In this document: positions 1 to 6,392 of the stretch, one piece after another | Position numbering within the stretch: the stretch's first letter is position 1 | Layout: every line of letters begins with the position of its first letter | Program-made: the position numbers and the translations under genes | Notes under the pieces: generated by a model | Told to the model about the DNA's origin: nothing | Databases searched by the model: none | Seen by the model: only the letters and a program-made list of their open reading frames with translations | NCBI GenBank assembly: GCA_050945995.1 | Contig: JBMNUA010000089.1 | Coordinates: 1-9,433 of the forward strand | Source of the DNA: RUG11247 sp050945995 | GTDB taxonomy: Bacteria > Bacillota > Clostridia > Christensenellales > Aristaeellaceae | DNA length: 9,433 nt | Direction: 5' to 3'

Positions 1-492
1 GCGTTTGTACAATACGCACATGCTGTCCGACTCCTCGTTGAGGAAGAGATAGAAGGCGTGATCGAGCAGCTCCATCTGCGCGATCGCGTCGTCCACGCGC
101 ATGGGCTTGACCGGGAAGCGCTTGAGTCGAACGATGTTGTAGTCGGCAAGCTCCTCGTCCGCGGATTCCTCGCCCGCGGGCACGGGATCGATCGTGACAT
201 GCAGCTTTTTCTCGACCTTCGTGCGATGCCTGCGGATCTGGCGATTGAGCTTGTCCACCACACCGTCAATGGAGGAGAACATATCGCCCGTGACCTCCTC
301 GGCGCGCAGGATCAGCCCGCCCACGCTGATGGTGATCTCGACGATGTTGCGCCCGCCGCGCTCCTGCGAAAGACGGACATACGCCTCGGCATCCTCGTGG
401 AAATACTTGTCGAGCCGCGCCAGCTTTTTATTTAATCGCTCCTTGAGACCGTCGGTGATCTCATAACCCTTGCCCGAAATGATCAGCTTCAT
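1..492 (-). CDS. hpf: Ribosome hibernation promoting factor, long form (3' end outside window)
   Basis: Reading the minus strand from an ATG at 492 gives 164 codons open to the window edge. The protein starts MKLIISGKGYEITDGLKERL, the usual start of the HPF/RaiA/YfiA family. Residues 1-100 form the ribosome-binding domain. An acidic linker follows (about 104-117). The C-terminal dimerisation domain begins near residue 119 with IVRLKRFPVKPMRVDDAIAQ and HAFYLFLNEESDSMCVLYKR. That second domain marks the long form, which dimerises 70S ribosomes into inactive 100S particles in stationary phase. Only about the last 15-25 residues should be missing. An AAAGGAG site lies 8 nt before the ATG. The gene diverges from noc and has a sigma-H-like promoter. 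The family assignment is firm; the regulation is inferred. Confidence 0.95.
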   Translation of the reverse strand, partial: MKLIISGKGYEITDGLKERLNKKLARLDKYFHEDAEAYVRLSQERGGRNIVEITISVGGLILRAEEVTGDMFSSIDGVVDKLNRQIRRHRTKVEKKLHVTIDPVPAGEESADEELADYNIVRLKRFPVKPMRVDDAIAQMELLDHAFYLFLNEESDSMCVLYKR

Positions 493-539
493 GAATCATC
501 GCTCCTTTTATACGGTTTTGAAGAAAAGCGTATCAGAAC

Positions 540-567
540 CATGTGTATTGTATTCCCCGTACACATG
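540..567. promoter_or_regulatory. 8-bp inverted repeat over the hpf -10 region
   Basis: CATGTGTA at 540-547 and TACACATG at 560-567 are perfect inverted copies separated by 12 bp. The half-site centres are 20 bp apart, about two helical turns, as expected for a dimeric regulator. The repeat encloses the putative hpf -10 box and start point, so a bound protein would block transcription. The predicted start lies inside the dyad, so an RNA hairpin is a less likely explanation. The regulator is unknown. Confidence 0.35.
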
Positions 568-579
568 CTTTTTTCCTGC
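550..579 (-). promoter_or_regulatory. Sigma-H-like promoter of hpf
   Basis: On the minus strand, GCAGGAAAA (579-571) is followed after 12 nt by GGGGAATAC (558-550). The Bacillus sigma-H consensus is RnAGGAwWW, 11-12 nt, RnnGAATwW. The first box matches fully and the second differs only at its last base. The expected transcript start is near 543, about 50 nt before the hpf ATG. In B. subtilis hpf (yvyD) is known to be transcribed by sigma-H and sigma-B, which fits. A sigma-A -10 hexamer (TACAAT, 552-547) overlaps the site but has no good -35 box. This is a motif match only. Confidence 0.5.
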
Positions 580-669
580 ATCCGTCATATTTTTCGGTAG
601 GTTAATTCTGGCTTTGCGCCGCCGCCCGCCGCAAGCGCGAGAAATGGACATTTGGCGCGAGAAACGATG

Positions 670-688
670 ATGGATGCGCATGGATGCG
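670..688 (+). repeat. Two 9-bp direct repeats upstream of noc
   Basis: ATGGATGCG occurs at 670-678 and again at 680-688, a period of 10 bp or about one helical turn. An alternating TA run (690-698) and the noc Shine-Dalgarno site follow. The repeat may be a binding site or chance. I found no convincing sigma-A promoter for noc between 600 and 700. Confidence 0.3.
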
Positions 689-703
689 AATATATATATC
701 CTC

Positions 704-714
704 GAGGGGGTGAT
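704..714 (+). promoter_or_regulatory. Shine-Dalgarno site setting the TTG start of noc
   Basis: GAGGGGGTGAT closely follows the anti-16S consensus AGGAGGTGAT and places its purine core about 8 nt before the TTG at 719. An in-frame TGA at 716-718 directly precedes this TTG, so no upstream start can produce a longer protein in this frame. Confidence 0.75.
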
Positions 715-718
715 TTGA

Positions 719-1510
719 TTGGACGCGTTTTTGGGCGCGCCTGAAAAGACGATTTCGCGGCTCAGGCTCGCCGATATTTCGCCCAACCCCGCGCAGCCCC
801 GGCGCATGTTCTCGGAGGAATCGCTCGATTCGCTCGCCGGATCGATCGGCGAACACGGTCTGATCTCCCCGCTGCTCGTGCGGCGCGTGGACGTGGGCAA
901 GTATGAGTTGGTCGCGGGCGAGCGGCGCTTTCGCGCGCTCAAGCGGCTCGGCAGGACGCACGCGGACGCCGTCGTCATCTCCGCCTACGACGCCGACAGC
1001 GCGGTGCTCGCGCTGGTGGAAAATTTGCAGCGCGAGGAGCTTCACTTTTTGGATGAGGCGGAGGCGTGCCGCGCGATATTGGAGCAGCACCGCATCACGC
1101 AGGAGGAGCTTGCGCGCACGCTCGGGAAAAGCCCGTCCGCGCTCGCAAACCGGCTGCGGCTGATCCGGCTGCCGCCCAGCGTGAAGGATATGATCGTCAA
1201 AACGGGGATCACGGAGCGGCACGCGCGCGCGCTGCTCAAGGCGGAGGATACGAAAACGCAGCTGAAACTGATCGACGAGACGGTGGAAAAGCGGCTGACC
1301 GTGCGCCAGCTCGAGCAGCGGATCGAGCGGCTGGGCAAGGAAAAGCCCAAGCGGGAGATCAAGCGGTTTTTTCGCGACGATCGATTGTATGTCAACGCCG
1401 TGATCGACACCGTCAAGCGCATCAATACCTTGGGCGCGCGCGCGTCCACGCATGTGCGCGAGACGGACGAGGGCACGGAGATCACGATCATCATCGGGCA
1501 TGGGAAATAG
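719..1510 (+). CDS. noc: Noc-like nucleoid occlusion protein, ParB/Spo0J family
   Basis: The 263-residue protein has the ParB N-terminal domain with the CTP-binding motifs GERRFRA (68-74) and ENLQREEL (101-108). A helix-turn-helix follows at about 125-152 (ITQEELARTLGKSPSALANR). The KSxSxxANxLRL pattern and the C-terminal stretch at 217-260 (FFRDDRLYVNAVIDTVKRIN) resemble clostridial Noc more than ParB. Noc binds many chromosomal sites and keeps the division machinery off the nucleoid. The TTG start is set by the strong ribosome site and the in-frame stop just before it. The N-terminus is short: before the ParB core there is only about MDAFLGAPEK, while B. subtilis Noc has a longer membrane-binding helix there. 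The usual neighbours rsmG, parA and parB are absent, so a stand-alone ParB paralogue remains possible. Confidence 0.85.
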   Translation: MDAFLGAPEKTISRLRLADISPNPAQPRRMFSEESLDSLAGSIGEHGLISPLLVRRVDVGKYELVAGERRFRALKRLGRTHADAVVISAYDADSAVLALVENLQREELHFLDEAEACRAILEQHRITQEELARTLGKSPSALANRLRLIRLPPSVKDMIVKTGITERHARALLKAEDTKTQLKLIDETVEKRLTVRQLEQRIERLGKEKPKREIKRFFRDDRLYVNAVIDTVKRINTLGARASTHVRETDEGTEITIIIGHGK

Positions 1511-1513
1511 GAA

Positions 1514-1539
1514 AAGCCCGGGTGCATCATCCCGGGCTT
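1514..1539 (-). terminator. Rho-independent terminator between noc and the uxaC end of the rnf operon
   Basis: AAGCCCGGG (1514-1522) and CCCGGGCTT (1531-1539) form a 9-bp stem, seven pairs of it G-C, around an 8-nt loop. On the minus strand the stem runs into TTTTCCTATTT, a good terminator tail, so it probably ends the transcript coming from uxaC. In the plus direction it begins 3 nt after the noc stop but the tail (CGCTGATT) is poor in T. It may act weakly there as well. Confidence 0.75.
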
Positions 1540-1544
1540 CGCTG

Positions 1545-1717
1545 ATTGCCTTAAGACGATACCGCATAAAGGGGGCGTGCGCCGTCGAGGTGAATTTTCG
1601 TCAGATTGAGCTTGCAAAATCCGCAGGCGTAGTCGTGCTACGTCAAGGGTTTTGCAGGCACGAGATGGCGGAAATGCATCCGTCCGCGCGCGTTCGATTT
1701 GTGCGGTATTGCCTTAA
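1545..1717. repeat. Direct repeats flanking the palindromic element
   Basis: ATTGCCTTAA occurs at 1545-1554 and again at 1708-1717, either side of the palindrome. The left copy is separated from the inverted repeat by GACG, while the right copy shares two bases with it. The repeats could be an 8-10 bp target-site duplication left by insertion. The right copy contains the uxaC stop codon (TAA on the minus strand, 1716-1714), so the element would sit exactly at the gene end. Confidence 0.45.
1559..1709. repeat. 151-bp palindromic repeat element with terminal inverted repeats
   Basis: The ends ATACCGCATAAA (1559-1570) and TTTGTGCGGTAT (1698-1709) are inverted copies matching at 11 of 12 positions. 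The whole interior also folds back on itself. Bases 1594-1603 pair with 1666-1675 (10 pairs), 1610-1622 with 1647-1659 (13 pairs, two of them G-U), and CGTAG (1628-1632) with CTACG (1638-1642) around a 5-nt loop. Near-symmetric internal loops separate the stems. No credible gene lies inside. The layout suits a MITE-like or REP-like element, or a structured RNA in the 3' UTR of uxaC. I believe similar sequences occur between genes in other Clostridia but cannot verify that here. Confidence 0.65.
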
Positions 1718-3123
1718 AGTGCGATATCGAAATACGCCTTCGCGTTCTCATAGCAGATGCCGCGAACGATCTCGCCAAGCATCTCAAAATCCGCGGGGTA
1801 TTCCCCGTTTTCGACCCATGTCCCGAGGATATCGCAGAGGATGCGCCTGAAATACTCGTGGCGCGGATAGCTGACGAACGAGCGCGAGTCCGTGAGCATG
1901 CCGATGAACGTGCCGAGCAGCCCGATGCTCGCGAGCGTCCTCATCTGCTCGACCATGCCGTCGCGCTGATCCAAGAACCACCACGCGCTGCCGAACTGCA
2001 CCTTCCCGCGCACGCCCGCCTCGGTTTGGAAATTGCCAGCCATCGACGCGAGCATGTGGTTCGCCGCGGGATTTAGGCTGTACAGCACCGTCTTGGGCAG
2101 CGCGCCCGCGCGCTCCTGCGCGTCGAGCAGCCGCGAGAGCTTGTCGCCGACCGGCTCGTCGCTGATCGAATCAAAGCCCGTGTCCGGTCCGTGCTTTTCA
2201 AACATCGCGGTGTTGTTGTTGCGCAGCGCGTTCATGTGATACTGCTGCGCCCAGCCGCGCTGTTTATACATCGCGCCGAGCGCGATCAGAAGCGCCGTTT
2301 TGTACTGCTCAGCATCCCCCGTGTCGGGCGCATCGCCGCGCAGCGCGCATGCGAGCGCGGCGTCCGCGCATGTCGTATCGACCGGCGCGTACACGATGCG
2401 GTCGAGCCCGTGATCGGAGATGCGCGCGCCGTGCCGATGGAAGTAGTCCACCCGCGCCTCGAGCGCGGCGATCGCATCGGCTGTCGTGCGAATCTCGACG
2501 CCCGTCAGCGCGCCGAGCTGCTTTATGTAATCGGCAAACCCTGCGCGGTCAACATTGATCGCCTTGTCCGGTCGGAACGTGGGCAGCACCTTGACGTGGA
2601 AATCCGCGTCCTGCGCAATTTTTGCATGCCAGGCGAGGTCGTCGATCGGATCGTCCGTCGTGCAGACGAGCTTGACGTTGAACCGCTCGATCAGCCGTTT
2701 CGCGCGGTACGCGTCCGTCGCGAGCAGCGCGTTCGCCTTCTCCCAAATCTCGTCCGCCGTCCGTTCGGAGAGCGGCGTGTCGATCCCGAACACGCGCTGG
2801 AGCTCAAGGTGCGTCCAATGGTAGAGGGGGTTGCCGATCATATACGGCATCGCCTTCGCATACGCTCGAAACCGCGCGTAATCGTCGGCATCCCCGCGGA
2901 TCAGCTCGTCCGGAATCCCGAACGCCGCCATCGCGCGCCATTTGTAGTGATCGCCCCCGAGCATCAAATGCCCGATGTTGCGAAAGCCGATGTTCTCGGC
3001 GATCTCGCGCGGCGAAAGGTGGCAATGATAGTCGTAGATCGGCATATCCTTCGCAAATTCGTAGTAGAGTCTGCGCGCCGTCGAAGTGGTCAGCAAAAAG
3101 TCCTCATCCATAAATTGTTTCAT
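1714..3123 (-). CDS. uxaC: Uronate isomerase (glucuronate isomerase)
   Basis: UxaC converts D-glucuronate to D-fructuronate and D-galacturonate to D-tagaturonate, the first cytoplasmic step of hexuronate breakdown. The 469-residue product has the family's usual length. It shows the metal-binding H-x-H of the amidohydrolase fold in YDYHCHLSP (H33, H35), His296 in QQYHMNALRNNN, and the TDSRSF motif with D412 and R414. The start is taken as the ATG at 3123 because the protein then begins MKQFMDEDFLL like its relatives and has GGGAG about 7 nt upstream. An ATG at 3144 overlapping the previous stop would add seven residues but is less well placed. It is the last gene of the long operon. No other uronate gene (uxaA, uxaB, uxuA, kdgK) is visible. 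Confidence 0.97.
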   Translation of the reverse strand: MKQFMDEDFLLTTSTARRLYYEFAKDMPIYDYHCHLSPREIAENIGFRNIGHLMLGGDHYKWRAMAAFGIPDELIRGDADDYARFRAYAKAMPYMIGNPLYHWTHLELQRVFGIDTPLSERTADEIWEKANALLATDAYRAKRLIERFNVKLVCTTDDPIDDLAWHAKIAQDADFHVKVLPTFRPDKAINVDRAGFADYIKQLGALTGVEIRTTADAIAALEARVDYFHRHGARISDHGLDRIVYAPVDTTCADAALACALRGDAPDTGDAEQYKTALLIALGAMYKQRGWAQQYHMNALRNNNTAMFEKHGPDTGFDSISDEPVGDKLSRLLDAQERAGALPKTVLYSLNPAANHMLASMAGNFQTEAGVRGKVQFGSAWWFLDQRDGMVEQMRTLASIGLLGTFIGMLTDSRSFVSYPRHEYFRRILCDILGTWVENGEYPADFEMLGEIVRGICYENAKAYFDIAL

Positions 3124-3140
3124 TGATTTTCTCCCGCTTT

Positions 3141-3956
3141 TCATCCGAGCAATTTTACCATCTCATAGGAATCGTGCAGCGATATCTCGCCCGCCGCGCA
3201 TGCGCTCACATCCGCGCAATCCGCCCCGTCGAACACAAACGAAAATCTGCCGATGCCGCACTCATGCGCCAGTTGCATGCAGCCCGAAAGCGCGTCGCCT
3301 GCGGACATATCGCCCCACGCGAGCGCATCGGCGCGCTTCCCCGGAAAGTGCATCAAAACGATATATCCGCCCGGAACGCGCGCGCGGTGGACGATCCGCT
3401 CCTTGTTGGGCGGATGCGTGATCAGCTCCCACATAAACCGCGAGGATGCCTGCAAGTACCCGGAGATGAACCGCTTTTTGGCGATCACGGATTCTGGGAT
3501 CGCATCGATTCGTGCAATTTTTGCACCCGTATCGCGCGCCTTCGCCGAAAGCTGAAAGAGCGACCGGCTTTTGACAAACCCATTCTTTCGATAGAATGCG
3601 TCCGAGCCGGTGTCCAGATCGGGCATGGTGGTCAGCCGCGCGCAGCCGCACAGGTTCGCCTCGCGCGCGCCGTCCTCCATCATCCGCGTGCCGACGCCCA
3701 TCTTCTGAAACCCCTTGCGTACCTGCAAAAGGTTCAAATAAAACGCGCGCCCCGACGGCTCGTCGGAAACATTCCACTCGCCGTGCCCCACCGGCTCGCC
3801 GCCCCGATAGGCGATTTGTATGTAGTATCCGCGCGCGAGGTTGCGCCGAACCATGGGATCGCAGCTCTCCATCTCCCCCCAAGGCCCTTCTTCGCCGCGC
3901 TCGACGGTGCAGATGGCGTCCAGATCGCGCGTTGTCGCGCGTCGCACCTCGATCAA
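3141..3956 (-). CDS. GNAT-family acetyltransferase with an extra C-terminal region
   Basis: With a TTG start at 3956 the protein has 271 residues. Residues 1-130 form a GNAT domain: MIEVRRATTRDLDAICTVE at the start, the acetyl-CoA-binding motif VRKGFQKMGVGTRMME (79-94) on the usual strand-loop-helix, and FYRKNGF (121-127). Residues about 145-271 form a second region I do not recognise, which may be a degenerate second GNAT-like half. The start is chosen from AAGGGGTGAT just upstream, which overlaps the stop of the methyltransferase gene. Only 4 nt separate the two genes, so translation is probably coupled. An upstream ATG at 4109 in the same frame lies within the methyltransferase gene and gives an unlikely Trp/Arg-rich leader. 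The substrate is unknown. Confidence 0.82.
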   Translation of the reverse strand: MIEVRRATTRDLDAICTVERGEEGPWGEMESCDPMVRRNLARGYYIQIAYRGGEPVGHGEWNVSDEPSGRAFYLNLLQVRKGFQKMGVGTRMMEDGAREANLCGCARLTTMPDLDTGSDAFYRKNGFVKSRSLFQLSAKARDTGAKIARIDAIPESVIAKKRFISGYLQASSRFMWELITHPPNKERIVHRARVPGGYIVLMHFPGKRADALAWGDMSAGDALSGCMQLAHECGIGRFSFVFDGADCADVSACAAGEISLHDSYEMVKLLG

Positions 3957-3960
3957 ACCA

Positions 3961-4779
3961 TCACCCCTTCTGCGCTGAAACCGACAACCATTGCGGCAGC
4001 GCCGCCATGGGATTTTCACGCCAGTCGTGCATGCGATCCACCTCGGCATGGTCGTACTCGTGAAACCCCGCATCCACCTGCGCCTGCAACGGCACCATGA
4101 AGGGATCAAAATAATCCTTTTCTGCGAACATCTCCTCGAAGCGCCGGATCGATAGCCCCGCGCGCAACATCGCGCCTAGAATATCCATCACACGCCAAGC
4201 AAAGGTCACCTCATTGTTATCCTCGAAAGGACCTGTGCTGTCATAGGGCTTGACGATTTTCCCCGCGTCGTCAAACGGACGGTTGAAGGGATGGATTTCA
4301 TACATCACAGAATGCCCGCCGGGGCGCATCACCCGCGCAATGCTTTGATACATCGCATCAAGATCGTCGATCCAAACATGAACGCCGTTCGATGTATACA
4401 CAAGATCATATTCACCCGCGGGTATCCCGTCGAGCGTCATGGTATCCGCGCGCACAAACTCGATCCCCGAAAGCCCCAGCTGCTGTGCTGCGCGCGCGGC
4501 GTTTGCAAGCTGGTTCTGCGAAATATCTGCCGATGTGACGCGCGCGCCCAGCATGGCGAACGCGAACACCGCCTTGTTGTCGCCGCTGGAGGGCACCAGC
4601 ACGCGCGCGCCGCGCACCTCCGGCAAACAATCGCGGATCACATGCCATGTGCCTGCGTGAAACGCGCGCGCCGGCTCGCGCACAAGCGCGTCCAGATCGG
4701 CTTGCGTGTGCACCCGCGCCGCGTAGCGATCCGCAAACGCATCCCAACTCGCCTGATTCTTCTGCGATGCGACGGACAT
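3961..4779 (-). CDS. Class I SAM-dependent methyltransferase
   Basis: The 272-residue protein has a Rossmann-type methyltransferase core from about residue 57 to 162. Motif I reads RVLVPSSGDNKAVFAFAMLG (59-78), motif II ends in the acidic residue of VTSADIS (D85), and YDLVYTSNGVHVWIDDL (124-140) is motif IV. VMRPGGHSVMYE (150-161) is the post-core strand. The SSGDN form replaces the more usual DxGxGxG loop; such variants occur in Firmicutes methyltransferases. There is no signal peptide. The C-terminal part (190-272), with many aromatic and acidic residues, probably covers the substrate site. GAGGGGG lies about 9 nt before the ATG, inside the last codons of rnfB, whose stop is 6 nt away. The substrate cannot be told; the next gene may act in the same small pathway. 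Confidence 0.85.
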   Translation of the reverse strand: MSVASQKNQASWDAFADRYAARVHTQADLDALVREPARAFHAGTWHVIRDCLPEVRGARVLVPSSGDNKAVFAFAMLGARVTSADISQNQLANAARAAQQLGLSGIEFVRADTMTLDGIPAGEYDLVYTSNGVHVWIDDLDAMYQSIARVMRPGGHSVMYEIHPFNRPFDDAGKIVKPYDSTGPFEDNNEVTFAWRVMDILGAMLRAGLSIRRFEEMFAEKDYFDPFMVPLQAQVDAGFHEYDHAEVDRMHDWRENPMAALPQWLSVSAQKG

Positions 4780-4785
4780 ATCCGT

Positions 4786-5811
4786 CTACCCCCTCACATA
4801 CGCCTGCCGATTGCCATACGCGCTGCCCGGCAGCATCTCGATGCAGCCATGCGGGCAAACGCCCTCGCATGCGCCGCAGCCCACGCAGTTCCATTCGATG
4901 ATGCTGTGCCGCTCGCGCGGCGCGCCCGCGACCGCACCGAACTGACACACCTTGGAGCATTTGCCGCAGCCGATGCACTCCGGGTAGTGGATCACCGCGC
5001 GCCTGCGCAGCGCCTCATTCGGCATCAGCGCGCCCGTCGGACATCCGTCCGCGCACTGCATGCAGCCGACGCATTTTGAATGATCGATTGCCGGCAGATC
5101 GTTGACCATGGTGATCGCGCCGAATTTGCACATCCGCGCGCACTTGCCGCAGCCGATGCAACCCGCCGTGCAGTTGTCGCGCACCACCTTGCCGCGCTTC
5201 ATCGCCGAACAGGTGCGCAGCACCGCGTGCCGCTCGGGGATCAGCTGGATCACCGAACGCGGGCATGCCGTCACGCACGCGCCGCAGCCCACGCAGTTGT
5301 CGGCGTCCACCTCGACCAGCCTTCCGTCCACCATCTTCAAGGCGTCGAATTTACAGGAAACGATGCAGTCGCCGTATCCGAGGCACGCGTATTGGCACGC
5401 CTTGTCGCCGTGCGCCGCGAGATCCGCCGCCTGGCAGGTTTTGATTCCGCTGTATTCAAACCGAACGGCGCATTTGTCCAAGCTGCCCATGCAGCGCACC
5501 ACGGCGACCTTCTTGTCTTTGGGCGCGACATCCGCGCCGATGATGGCGGCAACCGCCTTGAGCCCATCGGCGTTCATCACCCCGCACATCTCCATTTGCG
5601 CCTTCCCATCGATCAACGCCTGTGCGAACGCCTCGCAGCCCGCGAACCCGCAGCCGCCGCAGTTCGCGCCCGGCAGCGCCGCGCGAACCGCAACCAGCAT
5701 CGGGTCCTCGCGAACCTCGAATACGCGGTTGAAAATCGCAAGCACGCCGCCGAACACAAAGCCCATGCCGCCAATCGTCCCCGCGGCGATCATGATCGAA
5801 TTGAAGTCCAT
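4786..5811 (-). CDS. rnfB: Rnf complex subunit RnfB, multi-cluster ferredoxin-accepting subunit
   Basis: RnfB is thought to receive electrons from reduced ferredoxin and pass them into the Rnf complex. Of the 341 residues, about 6-28 form one membrane helix. The Fe-S domain follows with C51, C54, C59 and C76 (ANCGGCGFAGC). After it come six cysteine clusters: 139/143/149/153, 173/176/179/183, 218/221/224/228, 247/250/253/257, 279/282/285/289 and 309/312/315/319. These make three 2[4Fe-4S] ferredoxin-like modules, more than the single one in the much shorter proteobacterial RnfB/RsxB. The ATG at 5811 is preceded by AGGAGGGGG overlapping the rnfA stop; it gives the expected MDFNSIMIAAGTIGGMGFVF start. 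It is the last rnf gene, as in other Clostridia. Confidence 0.97.
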   Translation of the reverse strand: MDFNSIMIAAGTIGGMGFVFGGVLAIFNRVFEVREDPMLVAVRAALPGANCGGCGFAGCEAFAQALIDGKAQMEMCGVMNADGLKAVAAIIGADVAPKDKKVAVVRCMGSLDKCAVRFEYSGIKTCQAADLAAHGDKACQYACLGYGDCIVSCKFDALKMVDGRLVEVDADNCVGCGACVTACPRSVIQLIPERHAVLRTCSAMKRGKVVRDNCTAGCIGCGKCARMCKFGAITMVNDLPAIDHSKCVGCMQCADGCPTGALMPNEALRRRAVIHYPECIGCGKCSKVCQFGAVAGAPRERHSIIEWNCVGCGACEGVCPHGCIEMLPGSAYGNRQAYVRG

Positions 5812-5822
5812 GTAACCCCCTC

Positions 5823-6392
5823 CTAAATAAGTCCCGCAAACCCTGAAAACGCAATCGCCATGATGCCCGCCGTGATGAGCGCGCCGGGAAATCCCTGCAT
5901 CCAATCGGGCATGTCCGAAATCTCCAGCCGCTCTCGAATGCCGGCAAACAGCACGATCGCCAGCGTGAACCCCGCCGACGCGCCAAATCCGTTGACGACA
6001 GACTCGATGAGGCTGTACCCCTCGTCAACGTTCATGATCGTCGCGGCGAGCACCGCGCAGTTGGTAGCGATCAGCGGCAGGTACACGCCAAGCGCCTGAT
6101 AGAGCGAATGGCTGACCTTGCGCAGCACGACCTCCACCAACTGAACCAGCACCGCGATCACGAGGATGAACGCGATTGTCTGCATGTACTCGATCCCTGC
6201 GAGCACGAGCAGCTGGCGGATGAAGTACGTCAGAAGCGAGGAGACGGTGATGACGAAGATCACCGCCATGCCCATGCCAAACGCCATTTCCAGCTTCTTG
6301 GAGACGCCCAAGAACGGGCAGCAGCCGTAGAACCGGTTGAGCACGAAGTTGTTGACGATCATCGAGCCAACGAGTATCAATATCAGGTTCAC
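5823..6392 (-). CDS. rnfA: Rnf complex membrane subunit RnfA
   Basis: The 189-residue, very hydrophobic protein has about six transmembrane helices and is homologous to NqrE. It pairs with RnfE as an inverted-topology dimer holding an Fe-S cluster within the membrane. The ligand cysteines are expected to be C25 in FYGCCPFLG and C112 in TNCAVLAA. The conserved NNFVLNRFYGCCPFLGVSKK signature is present. The gene starts with GTG, which overlaps the rnfE stop as GTGA. A GGGGGCGA ribosome site lies upstream. The stop lies 11 nt before the rnfB start and forms part of the rnfB ribosome site. Confidence 0.97.
   Translation of the reverse strand: MNLILILVGSMIVNNFVLNRFYGCCPFLGVSKKLEMAFGMGMAVIFVITVSSLLTYFIRQLLVLAGIEYMQTIAFILVIAVLVQLVEVVLRKVSHSLYQALGVYLPLIATNCAVLAATIMNVDEGYSLIESVVNGFGASAGFTLAIVLFAGIRERLEISDMPDWMQGFPGALITAGIMAIAFSGFAGLI

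Noticed and set aside
690..698. TATATATAT as a -10 box for noc
   Set aside because: Transcription would start near or inside the ribosome site and no -35 box lies 17 bp upstream; it may only aid DNA opening.
1495..1510. Possible Noc-binding site at the end of noc (GGGAAATA)
   Set aside because: Only one half of the palindromic consensus is present; the other half does not match.
1452..1850. Plus-strand frame of 132 codons through the palindromic element
   Set aside because: It starts inside noc, crosses the terminator and the palindrome and enters uxaC antisense; the element's base pairing explains its sequence better than coding does.
2191..3126. Plus-strand reading frame of 311 codons opposite uxaC
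   Set aside because: uxaC is a full-length, clearly conserved gene; the opposite frame is Arg/His/Val-rich with no ribosome site or family features.
3124..3144. Upstream ATG of uxaC at 3144 with ATGA overlap
   Set aside because: It would place the GGGAG ribosome site inside the coding region and add MKSGRKS, absent from the usual family start; the ATG at 3123 is favoured but the other is not excluded.
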